This document shows, piece after piece, positions 53,889 to 63,502 of a DNA stretch of 64,000 nucleotides. Source of the stretch: CAVQCJ01 sp963711005 (GTDB lineage Bacteria > Actinomycetota > Actinomycetes > Prado026); NCBI GenBank assembly GCA_963711005.1, contig CAVQCJ010000002.1:186001-250000 (forward strand), in the 5' to 3' direction. Numbering within the stretch: the stretch's first letter is position 1; each line of letters begins with the position of its first letter. Both the position numbers and the translations under genes were made by a program. The notes beneath the pieces were generated by a model. That model searched no databases. It saw only the letters and a list, made by a program, of their open reading frames with translations, and was not told where the DNA came from.

Positions 53889-56426
53889 TCAAGCAACAGG
53901 TGTGGATGTCGCGACGACCGACATCGCCATCGCCCGCACCTGGGCGGGACCGGTGGCGTCGAGCGCGCGGGCGGCGAGGTCGGCGCAGTCCAGGAGGTCC
54001 AGCCCGCGGACGGCCCGCTTCACGGCCGGCACCGACTGCGGGGAGACGCTGAGCTCGCGAACCCCGAGCCCGAGCAGGATCGGGACCGCGAGCACGTCCG
54101 CGGCGAGCTCGCCGCAGACCGCGACCGGGATGCGCCCGGCCGCGGCCCGGCAGACCATCGCCACCAGCCGGAGCACGGCGGGGTCCAGCGCGTCGCCGAT
54201 CGCCGAGACGGCCGCGTTCCCGCGCTCGGCGGCCAGCGTGTACTGGGTGAGGTCGTTGGTCCCGATGCTGACGAAGTCCAGGTATGGCAGGAACGCACCG
54301 ATCGACAGCGCGGCCGCGGGCACCTCGACCATCATCCCGACCCGCAGTCCGGGCGGCGGGCCACCGGTGCCGGCGACCTGCGCGAGGACCGCCCGGGACC
54401 GGACCATCTCGTCGACCGTGGAGACCATCGGGAACATGACGCTCACCGGATGGTCGACCGCCGTCCGGCACAGTGCCTGGAGCTGCTCGGCCAGCAGCTG
54501 CGGCCGCTCGAGGGCGAGGCGGATCCCGCGCAGCCCGAGGAAGGGGTTGTCCTCCCTCGGCATCGGCAGGTACGACAGCGGTTTGTCGCCACCGACGTCC
54601 AGCGTGCGCACGGTCACCGGGCGGCCGGCCATTGCGGCGGCGACGCCCCGGTACTCACGCTCCTGCTCGTCGACGCCGGGCGCATGCTCGCGACCGAGGA
54701 AGAGGAACTCACTGCGCAGCAGCCCCACCGAGTCCGCTCCGGCCGCCAGCGCCGACCGTGCGTCCGCGACCGACCCGATGTTCGCGGCGACCTCGACCTC
54801 CACGCCGTCTCGGGTGGCTGCCGGTCGCGCCGCCTCGGCCAGGTCGGCCTGTGCGGCGCGGGCCAGCTCGGCGGCGGCGTCCCGGTACTTCAGCAGCACG
54901 TCGGCCGACGGGTCCACGACAAGCGTGCCAGCGGTGCCGTCGACGACGACGACGGTCCCCTCCACGAGCTCGAGGACCTCGCGCCCGGCGCCGACGACGG
55001 CCGGGATGCCCTGCGCCCTGGCCAGGACAGCGACGTGCGAGGTCGGGCTGCCGCCGACCATGACGAGGGCGTCGACCTGGTCGCGGTCCAGCTCGGCGAC
55101 GTCGGCCGGGGTCAGCGAGCGCGCGACCACGACGCCGACCGCGGTGCGACGGACGGCCGGGCTGCCGAGCAGGCTGCGCAGCACCTGGTCCCCGACCGCG
55201 CGGACGTCCTCGGCGCGGGCGCGCAGGTACGGGTCCGGGAGCGCGGCCCACTGCATCTCGACGTCGCTGATGCATCCGGCCCAGGCGGCCGCCGCCCCCT
55301 CGCCGGCGTTCACCCGCCGCTTGACGTCCCCGAGCAGCTCGGCGTCGCCCAGCAGCATCAGGTGCGCGTCGAAGATGCCCGCCTCCTGCGCGCCGGTCTC
55401 ACGCGCGGCCACCGCACGCAGGCGTTCGACCTCGCGCCGCACCTCGGCCACGGCCTCGACGACGCGTCGCCACTGCGCCGGCGGCGGCTCCGAAGCGTCC
55501 GGGTCGTCCTGGTAGCTGACCGGCTCCAGCACGATCCGGCAGACCGGGCCGATCCCGATCCCGGGCGAGGCCGGCTGCAGGACACCCTCGGCAGACAGCC
55601 GGCCGCCGGCGGGGTCGGCGGCAGCACCGTCGCCGGCGGCGTCCGGGGGTACCGGTTCGTCGAACCGGCGCGCGGCCAGCGCGAGGACGTGCTCGACGGC
55701 GTCGGTGGCCTGCGGACCGCTGGCCAGCACCTCGACCCGGTGACCGTGCAACGCCGCGAGCGTCGCGACCCGGCTCAGGCTCGACGCCGGCACCGCCACA
55801 CTGCCCGTCGTGAGGTTCCGGACCCGGACCACGGCATCCAGCCCGCGCACCTCGGACACCAGCCGGGCCGCCGGGCGAGCGTGCAGGCCGTGCACGTTGT
55901 CCACGGTGAACACGGCGACGACGTCGGCCGCCGCCGGGGGGACGGGATCGGAGTCCGACGCGGGCTCGGGACCGCTGCTCAGGTGCGCGGTCTTGCCCAT
56001 CAGCGCGGCCCGGGCCTCCGACGCGACCTCGGCGGCGGCCGCCCCGCCGGCCGCGGCGACCGCCGCGACGACCAGGCCCTCGACCAGCGGCGCCGGGCAC
56101 AGGACGACCCGGTCACGGGCCGTCGGGTCGTCCAGCAGGTCGAGGGCGAGCTCGGCGCTCAGCACGGCGCTGCCGAGGTCCATCAGGACGACGACGCCGT
56201 CCGGCCCGTCCATCTCCTCGATGGCCGACTTGATCTGGACCGCGTCGGTCCCGAACGTCGACTCGTCCAGCCCGGCCGCCACAGCCACCCGGAAGTCGCG
56301 ACCGTGGACCATCTCGGCAGCGAGCGCCACCGCGGCGCGCGCCAGCGCCCGGCTGTGCGACACCACCACGATGCCAACACCGGTGCCTACGCCGCTGCCG
56401 CCGGTGCCGCCGGTCCTGCCCGCCAT
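53889..56426 (-). CDS. dhaM: DhaM-HPr-Enzyme I fusion, PEP phosphorelay for dihydroxyacetone kinase
   Basis: 845 residues in three parts. Residues 15-150 are a DhaM-type EIIA with phospho-His24 (VVSHSRALA). Residues 165-250 are HPr with phospho-His182 (HGLHARPA). Residues 278-835 are a complete Enzyme I: phospho-His464 (GGSPTSHVAVLAR), PEP-binding GTNDLTQYTLAAERGN and catalytic Cys771 (PVAVCGELA). Ala/Pro linkers join them. E. coli DhaM has only a truncated Enzyme I; here the PEP-autophosphorylating C-terminal domain is kept, so phosphate could pass from PEP to EI to HPr to EIIA to DhaL-ADP without other PTS proteins. Starts one base after the dhaL stop. Confidence 0.93.
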   Translation of the reverse strand: MAGRTGGTGGSGVGTGVGIVVVSHSRALARAAVALAAEMVHGRDFRVAVAAGLDESTFGTDAVQIKSAIEEMDGPDGVVVLMDLGSAVLSAELALDLLDDPTARDRVVLCPAPLVEGLVVAAVAAAGGAAAAEVASEARAALMGKTAHLSSGPEPASDSDPVPPAAADVVAVFTVDNVHGLHARPAARLVSEVRGLDAVVRVRNLTTGSVAVPASSLSRVATLAALHGHRVEVLASGPQATDAVEHVLALAARRFDEPVPPDAAGDGAAADPAGGRLSAEGVLQPASPGIGIGPVCRIVLEPVSYQDDPDASEPPPAQWRRVVEAVAEVRREVERLRAVAARETGAQEAGIFDAHLMLLGDAELLGDVKRRVNAGEGAAAAWAGCISDVEMQWAALPDPYLRARAEDVRAVGDQVLRSLLGSPAVRRTAVGVVVARSLTPADVAELDRDQVDALVMVGGSPTSHVAVLARAQGIPAVVGAGREVLELVEGTVVVVDGTAGTLVVDPSADVLLKYRDAAAELARAAQADLAEAARPAATRDGVEVEVAANIGSVADARSALAAGADSVGLLRSEFLFLGREHAPGVDEQEREYRGVAAAMAGRPVTVRTLDVGGDKPLSYLPMPREDNPFLGLRGIRLALERPQLLAEQLQALCRTAVDHPVSVMFPMVSTVDEMVRSRAVLAQVAGTGGPPPGLRVGMMVEVPAAALSIGAFLPYLDFVSIGTNDLTQYTLAAERGNAAVSAIGDALDPAVLRLVAMVCRAAAGRIPVAVCGELAADVLAVPILLGLGVRELSVSPQSVPAVKRAVRGLDLLDCADLAARALDATGPAQVRAMAMSVVATSTPVA

Positions 56427-56427
56427 G

Positions 56428-57060
56428 TCAGAACACCTGGTCGGCGGCGATGATCAGCAGCGTCGCGCTCGTCGCGCCCGGGTCCTGGTGACCGACGCTT
56501 CGCTCGCCGAGGTAGCTGGCCCGACCCTTGCGGGCGAGCATGTCGACCGTCGCGTCGCGGCCGGCCTCGGCCGCCGACCGCGCCTGCGCGAACACCTCAC
56601 CCAACGGCTCGTCCGCCGCGACCGCACGGTCGACGGCGTCGACCGCCGGCGCGAGCGCGTCGAACATCGTCTTGTCGCCGGCCTCCGCCTTGCCCCTGGC
56701 CACGACGCCTTCGAGCCCGGCCCGCAGCGCGGCGGCGAGCTGGGCGCCCGCCACCGGCCCGGTGTCCGGGAGCGCGCCGCCGAGCCGCAGGAACAGCGTC
56801 CCGTACAACGGCCCGCTCGCGCCGCCCACCGTGGAGACCAGGGTCATCCCCACCTTGGTGAACAGCGCGGACGGGTCCGTGAACCCGCCTTCGTCCAGCG
56901 CGGCCACGGCGGCCTTGAGACCCCTGTCCATGTTCGCGCCGTGGTCGGCATCGCCGATCGCCGCGTCGAGCTCGGTCAGGTCGTCCTTGTTGTCCTGGAT
57001 CAGGGCCGCGAACGTCCGCACCCACTGCTCCAGCTCCGCCGTGGTCGCGCTGCCGGTCAT
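56428..57060 (-). CDS. dhaL: Dihydroxyacetone kinase subunit DhaL
   Basis: 210 residues, ATG start. The nucleotide/Mg site is seen in LDAAIGDADHGANMDRG, and the ADP pocket in TVGGASGPLYGTLFLRLG and GDKTMFDALAPAVDA. It ends QDPGATSATLLIIAADQVF. In PTS-dependent systems DhaL holds a permanently bound ADP that is rephosphorylated by DhaM and passes phosphate to dihydroxyacetone on DhaK. Between dhaK and dhaM with close spacing, one transcription unit. Confidence 0.94.
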   Translation of the reverse strand: MTGSATTAELEQWVRTFAALIQDNKDDLTELDAAIGDADHGANMDRGLKAAVAALDEGGFTDPSALFTKVGMTLVSTVGGASGPLYGTLFLRLGGALPDTGPVAGAQLAAALRAGLEGVVARGKAEAGDKTMFDALAPAVDAVDRAVAADEPLGEVFAQARSAAEAGRDATVDMLARKGRASYLGERSVGHQDPGATSATLLIIAADQVF

Positions 57061-57063
57061 TGC

Positions 57064-58065
57064 TCAGATCCCCCACCTCAGTGCCGGGGTCCGGACCGGG
57101 GCGTCCCACAGCGACAGCAGGTCGTCGTCGACCTTGAGCAGGGTCACCGACGTGCCGGCCATGTCGAGCGAGGTGATGTACGAACCGACGAGCGACCTCG
57201 CGACCCGCACACCGTGCCCGGACAGGATCTTGTCCACCTCGTTGTACATCACGTAGAGCTCGATCAGCGGCGTGCCACCCAGGCCGTTGACGAACGCGAT
57301 GACCTGGTCCCCGGCCGAGAACGGCAGGTCGGCCAGGATCGGCTCGACCAGCATGGCCGCGATGTCCCTGGCGGGCGCCAGCGGCACCCGCTGCCGACCG
57401 GGCTCGCCGTGGATGCCGACGCCGAGCTCCATCTCGTCCTCACCGAGGTCGAACGTCGGCTTGCCGGCGGCGGGGACGGTGCACGAGGTGAGGGCCAGCC
57501 CCATGCTCCGCCCGTTGGCGTTCACGGTCCTGGCGACGTCCGCGACGGCGTCGAGGTCACGCCCCGCCTCGGCCGCCGCACCGGCGATCTTCTCCAGCAG
57601 GACCGTGACGCCGACCCCGCGGCGGCCGGCCGTCCAGGTGCTGTCCTGGACCGCCACGTCGTCGTCGGTCACCACCGAGACCACCCGTGCGCCGGTCTCC
57701 GCCGCCGCGAGCTCGGCCCCCATCTCGAAGTTCATGACGTCGCCGGTGTAGTTCTTCACCACGTGCAGCACTCCGGCGCCACCGTCCACGAGCTTGGTCG
57801 CGGCCAGCATCTGGTCCGGCACCGGGGAGGTGAACACCTCCCCGGCACAGGCCGCGTCGAGCATGCCGAGGCCGACGAACCCGCCGTGCAGCGGCTCGTG
57901 CCCCGACCCGCCGCCGGAGATGATCCCGACCTTGCCCGGCTCGGGTGCGTCGGCCCGGTAGATGATCTTGTTCTGGTGGTCGACGGCCAGGTCGGGATGG
58001 GCGGCCTCGACGCCGCGCAGGGCGTCGGAGACGACGTCGTCGGGTGCGTTGATCAGCTTCTTCAT
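57064..58065 (-). CDS. dhaK: Dihydroxyacetone kinase subunit DhaK
   Basis: 333 residues, ATG start. Substrate-binding His219 (GVGIHGEPG) forms the covalent hemiaminal with dihydroxyacetone. GGGSGHEPLHGG at 51-62 and NYTGDVMNFEMG complete the pocket. There is no fused DhaL-type ATP domain, so it is the PTS-type subunit rather than the ATP-dependent enzyme. The product dihydroxyacetone phosphate enters glycolysis. Three bases separate it from dhaL. Confidence 0.95.
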   Translation of the reverse strand: MKKLINAPDDVVSDALRGVEAAHPDLAVDHQNKIIYRADAPEPGKVGIISGGGSGHEPLHGGFVGLGMLDAACAGEVFTSPVPDQMLAATKLVDGGAGVLHVVKNYTGDVMNFEMGAELAAAETGARVVSVVTDDDVAVQDSTWTAGRRGVGVTVLLEKIAGAAAEAGRDLDAVADVARTVNANGRSMGLALTSCTVPAAGKPTFDLGEDEMELGVGIHGEPGRQRVPLAPARDIAAMLVEPILADLPFSAGDQVIAFVNGLGGTPLIELYVMYNEVDKILSGHGVRVARSLVGSYITSLDMAGTSVTLLKVDDDLLSLWDAPVRTPALRWGI

Positions 58066-58120
58066 GGTGGGCCTTCCTCAGCGTCGGGAGCGTCGGGAGC
58101 GTCGATGTCGTGGGAGCGGG

Positions 58121-58906
58121 TCAGCTCGAGCTCGACGAGCTGGCCAGGGAGCTGCCTTCCGGGTCGCCCAGGTCGATGCCCGCTCCGGCCGAGCCGTCTG
58201 CCGGCGTGCGGCTGATGACGCCGAAGGCGAGCGCCGCGACGACGCCGGCGAGGAGCTCGGCGACGAGGTACACCGGGAGCTGGCTCCACTTCACGGTGCC
58301 GCCGGCGATCTGCTGCACGAGCATGGGTCCGACGGTACGGGCCGGGTTGATCGAGGCGCCGGTCGCCGGGGCGACCGGGATGATCGCGGCGAACACCACG
58401 AGCCCGATGGCGACGCCGGCGAAACCGGCCGCGGCCTTGCGGTGGATGACGCCGAAGATCGTGAAGACCAGGATGAACGTCCCGACGAACTCCGCCGTGA
58501 ACGCCTGCACCCAGCTGATGTCGCCGTACGAGGCGACGCCGAGGCCGACGTCGCTGGCCTTCTTGCCCAGCACGCCGATGATCGCGGCCGCGCCGAGGAT
58601 CGCACCGCCCACCTGCGCGGCGATGTACGGGCCGACCTGCGACCAGGGGAACTTGCCGGAGACGGCCAGCCCGAGCGTCACGGCCGGGTTGATGTGGTTG
58701 CCCCCGACATGACCGAGGGCGTAGACGGTCGCCACGACGATGGTGCCGAAGGCGAGCGAGATCATTCCGAGGTCCGCCATGGTGAACGGGGCGTTCCCGT
58801 TCACGATCAGCGTGGCGGGCACCGAGCCCACGCCGATGAAGACCAGGAACGCCGTACCGATGAACTCGGCGGTGAGCCGTTGGGCCAGAGAGGTCTCGTC
58901 GAGCAT
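58121..58906 (-). CDS. MIP family channel (aquaporin/glyceroporin)
   Basis: 261 residues from ATG 58906. Six helices and two half-helices with NPA motifs: GGNHINPAVTLG and GASINPARTVG. Position after the second NPAR is Thr; glycerol facilitators usually carry Asp here and water channels Ser or Thr, so the sequence looks more like a water-type pore. The Ser-rich tail (SSLASSSSSS) is unusual. First in the dha operon, so a role in glycerol or dihydroxyacetone entry is inferred from context. No glycerol dehydrogenase or kinase lies nearby. Confidence 0.88.
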   Translation of the reverse strand: MLDETSLAQRLTAEFIGTAFLVFIGVGSVPATLIVNGNAPFTMADLGMISLAFGTIVVATVYALGHVGGNHINPAVTLGLAVSGKFPWSQVGPYIAAQVGGAILGAAAIIGVLGKKASDVGLGVASYGDISWVQAFTAEFVGTFILVFTIFGVIHRKAAAGFAGVAIGLVVFAAIIPVAPATGASINPARTVGPMLVQQIAGGTVKWSQLPVYLVAELLAGVVAALAFGVISRTPADGSAGAGIDLGDPEGSSLASSSSSS

Positions 58907-58938
58907 TGGCCTGGACCCTTCCTGTGGTGGGTAAGATC

Positions 58939-58966
58939 TCGAATGACATTCGATAATGTCGAATGT
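58939..58966. promoter_or_regulatory. Three-half-site operator for the IclR-type regulator
   Basis: TCGAATG (58939-58945), CATTCGA (58947-58953) and TCGAATG (58959-58965) alternate in orientation. The first two form a palindrome with a one-base centre, and the last two form ACATTCGA/TCGAATGT with a five-base centre. It lies between the divergent MIP and IclR genes and probably controls both. Confidence 0.7.
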
Positions 58967-59073
58967 GTCGCGGAAGTTACACAACTGATTCACTCTTGGC
59001 AAGGGTTCTGCGAGATTCTGCCCTCGATGTGTCGCTCCCCGAGCGTGGCCCGAGAACGGAGAGACTGCCCCCC

Positions 59074-59832
59074 GTGATCCAGTCCGTCGACCGCGCGATC
59101 CGCGTGCTGACCGCTCTGCAGGGCGCCCGGCGGATGACCCTGACCGAGCTTTCGGCTCGGCTGGAGCTGCCGCCGTCCACGGTGCACGGGCTGGTGAAGA
59201 CGCTCGTCGGGCACGGGATGGTGGTGCAGGAGCACGGCTCGAGCCGCTACCAGCTGGGCCCGGCGGTCCTGCGCCTGGGTAACGTCTACCTGGACACGCT
59301 GGAGCTGCGGTCGAAGGCGATCCCCTGGGCCGAGGACCTGGCCAAGCGAACCGGGCTGGCGGTCCGCAGCGGCGTGCTGCTGCTCGACGACGTGGTGATC
59401 ATCCACCACGAACCGCGACCGGACGGCAGCCGCCAGATGCCCGAGGTGGGGATCGTGATCCCGGCGCACGCCAGCTCGCTGGGCAAGGCGATGCTCGCGT
59501 TCATGCCCGAAGAAGAGGCTCGGCTCCTGGCCGGTGGCCCGCTGCGCAGCATGACCGGCGAGACGATCACGTCCGCCGGCGATCTCGCCGACCAGCTGGC
59601 GGCCACCCGCGTGGGCGGCACCGCTGTCGAGGTCGACGAGGCGGTGCTCGGTGAGTGCGGGCTGGCCGCCCCGCTGTTCGACTCGTCCCGGACGGTCGCC
59701 GGCGCGATCGGCATCGTGGTGCCCAGCGGCTCCTGGCCGGTCGACGACGTGACCAGGGACGCCGTACGGGAGGCGGCCCGCGCGATCTCCCGCGAGCTCG
59801 GCGCCAGCACCTGGCCCCCGCCTCCGGTCTGA
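59074..59832 (+). CDS. IclR-family regulator of the dha operon
   Basis: 252 residues from GTG 59074 (GGAGAGA upstream). An in-frame region further upstream is not conserved. The N-terminal winged helix reads IQSVDRAIRVLTALQGARRMTLTELSARLELPPSTVHGLVKTLVGHGMV. The C-terminal ligand domain includes IPAHASSLGKAMLAFM and ECGLAAPLFDSSRTVAGAIGIVVP, typical IclR. Divergent from the MIP-dhaKLM operon across a region with a tripled half-site. The effector may be glycerol, dihydroxyacetone or a phosphorylated product, but this is inference (GylR of Streptomyces is an IclR-type glycerol regulator). Confidence 0.9.
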   Translation: MIQSVDRAIRVLTALQGARRMTLTELSARLELPPSTVHGLVKTLVGHGMVVQEHGSSRYQLGPAVLRLGNVYLDTLELRSKAIPWAEDLAKRTGLAVRSGVLLLDDVVIIHHEPRPDGSRQMPEVGIVIPAHASSLGKAMLAFMPEEEARLLAGGPLRSMTGETITSAGDLADQLAATRVGGTAVEVDEAVLGECGLAAPLFDSSRTVAGAIGIVVPSGSWPVDDVTRDAVREAARAISRELGASTWPPPPV

Positions 59833-59958
59833 GCGGCATCCAGGGGAGCCCTGCGCCCGGGCATCCCGGGCATCCCGGGCGGAAACGGATCACGGACCAT
59901 CAAGTGCCCTTGTGAACCGGTCGAATCAATCGGTGGCCTAACCAACGAGGGGTGCCCG

Positions 59959-60675
59959 ATGAGCGACAACCGGTTCTCGTCTGCGACGCCGACCGGCGGC
60001 GACGACCGTTTCGGCTACTTCGGTGCGCCCACCCAGGGTGCCGGACCGGCCCCGGGCGGTCAGTTCGGCGGTGGCCCGGTCGCGCCGGTGGCCCCCAACC
60101 CGTTCGGCACCCCGCCCGGTCCGGAAGCGCCGTTCGGCACGCCTGCCTACGGCACCCCCGCGCCGGCCGGGCCCGCCGCGTCGTCCTCCAGGGCCAAGCC
60201 GATCCTCATCGCCGTCCTCGCCATCGCCGTGCTGTCGGCGCTCGGCGTCGGCTACCGCGCCTACGAGCACTCGCGCCCGGTCGTCCTTCCGGCCAGCCTC
60301 GACGGGCTCCCGGCCTCCACCACACCGGCCGTGCTCACCGCGGTGGACAACGCCCAGCAGCAGCTCCAGCAGGAGAACCCAGGCATCCAGATGCAGATCA
60401 AGGCGTACGGGGTGGACAACACCCGCATCCTGATCGCGGCTGCCGGCCGCGGCCGGACCAACGTCGACTCCGACCTCGCGGCGTTCGGCAACAACGTCGG
60501 CTCCACGCAGTCGGTCGACGGGGCCACCTGCGCGACCGCGACCGCGGAGCACATCACCGTCTGCGAGCGATCCGACGGCGACCTGACCGTGCTGGCCGTC
60601 AGCGTGACGCGCGCACCGGCGGCCGACGAGCATGCGGTAGCCGCGCTGGTCAACCAGATCTGGGCCTCGGTCTAG
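59959..60675 (+). CDS. Membrane-anchored protein, paralogue 1
   Basis: 238 residues, ATG start. Cytoplasmic head rich in Gly/Pro/Phe (DDRFGYFGAP, QFGGG, FGTPPGP), membrane helix at about 78-97, then an outer domain with LPASLDGLPASTTPAVLTAVDNAQQQLQQENPG, ILIAAAGRGRTNVDSDL and CATATAEHITVCERSDGDLTVLAVSVTR. Two cysteines may form a disulfide. It shares the plan, the DDRFGY motif and the Cys spacing with the next gene, so the two are tandem duplicates that have diverged. Function unknown. Confidence 0.65.
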   Translation: MSDNRFSSATPTGGDDRFGYFGAPTQGAGPAPGGQFGGGPVAPVAPNPFGTPPGPEAPFGTPAYGTPAPAGPAASSSRAKPILIAVLAIAVLSALGVGYRAYEHSRPVVLPASLDGLPASTTPAVLTAVDNAQQQLQQENPGIQMQIKAYGVDNTRILIAAAGRGRTNVDSDLAAFGNNVGSTQSVDGATCATATAEHITVCERSDGDLTVLAVSVTRAPAADEHAVAALVNQIWASV

Positions 60676-60722
60676 GTCCCGAGAGCCGGGACTCGAGGTC
60701 GAGGACGCGGAAGGTCTGGTCG

Positions 60723-61358
60723 ATGGCCGGGAACCAGTTCGGCGGTTCGGGCGGCGCTGACGACCGGTTCGGCTACTACGCCGCCAGTCTGACCAAGCCG
60801 ACCGCCGGGGTCGGGGCCCCCGTCGGCGTCCAGGTGGGCGCCTTCGGCACGCCGTACCAGGCCAGCCCGGTGGAGCGGGAGCGGTCCGGTGCGCTGTGGG
60901 TGGCGCTGCTGGTGGTCATCGTGCTGTTGATCGGAGCCGTCGTCGGCTTCGGGTGGTGGAAGCACCACGACCGGCTGGTCGTGCCCGAGCAGCTGGGCGG
61001 CATGCAGCTGAACACGACCGCCCAGGCCGGCCAGGCCATGGACGCGGCGCTCGCGCATGCCGCCGACCGGGCCGCCGGCAAGAACAAGATCGCGGGCGGG
61101 TTCTACGGCGGCAGCCTCACCGACCCGACCGTGCTGCTGGTCAGCCGCGGCCCCGACGTCTCGGCCGCACCGCCGCCGGTCGACCAGGCGGGGGTCCAGG
61201 CCTACGGGCCCGACCTGTGCCAGTCCACTGGCAAGCTCGTCACGTGCATCCGCGTCCGCGGGGACCTGGCCGTCGTCGTCATGGCGTACCGCAAAGCCGT
61301 GCCGGTTCCGCCGGCCGTGGTGGCCGGCTGGGCCGACGAGGCGTGGGCCGCGCAGTAA
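60723..61358 (+). CDS. Membrane-anchored protein, paralogue 2
   Basis: 211 residues, ATG with GGAAGG upstream. Cytoplasmic head with DDRFGYYAAS and PVGVQVGAFGTP, membrane helix at about 57-75, then VPEQLGGMQLNTTAQAGQAMDAALAHAADRAAG, a shorter copy of the outer domain, with cysteines in LCQSTGKLVTCIRVRGDLAVVVMAYR in the same places as in paralogue 1. Begins 47 bases after its partner and is probably cotranscribed. Function unknown. Confidence 0.65.
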   Translation: MAGNQFGGSGGADDRFGYYAASLTKPTAGVGAPVGVQVGAFGTPYQASPVERERSGALWVALLVVIVLLIGAVVGFGWWKHHDRLVVPEQLGGMQLNTTAQAGQAMDAALAHAADRAAGKNKIAGGFYGGSLTDPTVLLVSRGPDVSAAPPPVDQAGVQAYGPDLCQSTGKLVTCIRVRGDLAVVVMAYRKAVPVPPAVVAGWADEAWAAQ

Positions 61359-61401
61359 CGGCAGCCGGAGCAGGAACCGGGAGCTGGTGGGCGGCGGCCC
61401 G

Positions 61402-62679
<1,278 letters not shown>

Positions 62680-62709
62680 CGAGGGGATCTCCTTCGCTGC
62701 GGAGCGACG

Positions 62710-62781
62710 CCGACCGGCGCCGGGACAGACGCCGGTCGGTCGGGCCGGACGGATCGACGGTACCCCGTCCGTCGGACGGGG
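62710..62781. terminator. Two hairpins between clpP2 and clpX
   Basis: CCGACCGGCG (62710-62719) pairs exactly with CGCCGGTCGG (62730-62739). CCCCGTCC (62763-62770) pairs with GGACGGGG (62774-62781) around a three-base loop. Located in the clpP2-clpX gap, they could attenuate or process the transcript. Confidence 0.55.
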
Positions 62782-62832
62782 GGACCGCCATTCGGTGGCG
62801 CGTCGTGGCTGTCCGCTGAGAGCGGACAGGCC

Positions 62833-63474
62833 TCAGACGGCGGCCGAGGCCTTGCGGGAAGGGATGACCTGGTCGACCAGGCCGTACTCCAGGGCGTCGT
62901 CCGCGGTGAGGATCTTGTCCCGCTCGATGTCCTTCTGGATCTGGGCCACGTCGCGGCCGGTGTGCAGGGCCAGGATGCCCTCCATCTCGGCCCGCATCCG
63001 CAGGATCTCGTTGGCCTGGATCTCGATGTCCGAGCCCTGCCCGCCGCCCTCGGTGTACGGCTGGTGGATCAGGATCCGGGAGTGCGGCAGCGCGAACCGC
63101 TTGCCCGGCGACCCGGCGGCCAGCAGCACGGCGGCCGCCGAGGCGGCCTGGCCGAGGCAGACGGTGTGGATGTCCGGCTTGACGAACCGCATCGTGTCGT
63201 AGATGGCGGTCATGGCCGTGTACGAGCCGCCCGGGGAGTTGATGTAGATCTGGATGTCCCGGTCGGGGTCCATCGACTCCAGGCACAGCAGCTGCGCCAT
63301 GACGTCGTCCGCCGACGCGTCGTCGATCTGGACGCCGAGGAAGATGATCCGCTCCTCGAAGAGCTTCGCGTACGGGTTGTACTCGCGAAAGCCCTGCGCC
63401 GTCCGCTCGATGAAGTTGGGCAGGATGTAGCGCGCCTGCGGGGCGGGGGTCTGCAGCTGCGAGCGCTGGTCCAC
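62833..63474 (-). CDS. clpP2: ATP-dependent Clp protease subunit ClpP2
   Basis: 213 residues, GTG start, intact. Catalytic Ser112 (GQAASAAAVLL), His137 (LPHSRILIHQP) and the Asp in ERDKILTADDALEYGLVD fit the triad. Actinobacteria have two ClpP proteins forming one mixed barrel; the downstream copy next to clpX is named ClpP2 by convention. Only 28 bases separate it from the clpP1 stop. Confidence 0.95.
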   Translation of the reverse strand: MDQRSQLQTPAPQARYILPNFIERTAQGFREYNPYAKLFEERIIFLGVQIDDASADDVMAQLLCLESMDPDRDIQIYINSPGGSYTAMTAIYDTMRFVKPDIHTVCLGQAASAAAVLLAAGSPGKRFALPHSRILIHQPYTEGGGQGSDIEIQANEILRMRAEMEGILALHTGRDVAQIQKDIERDKILTADDALEYGLVDQVIPSRKASAAV

Positions 63475-63502
63475 GGGGTGTCCTCTGCTTCTCTCGGTCG
63501 GT

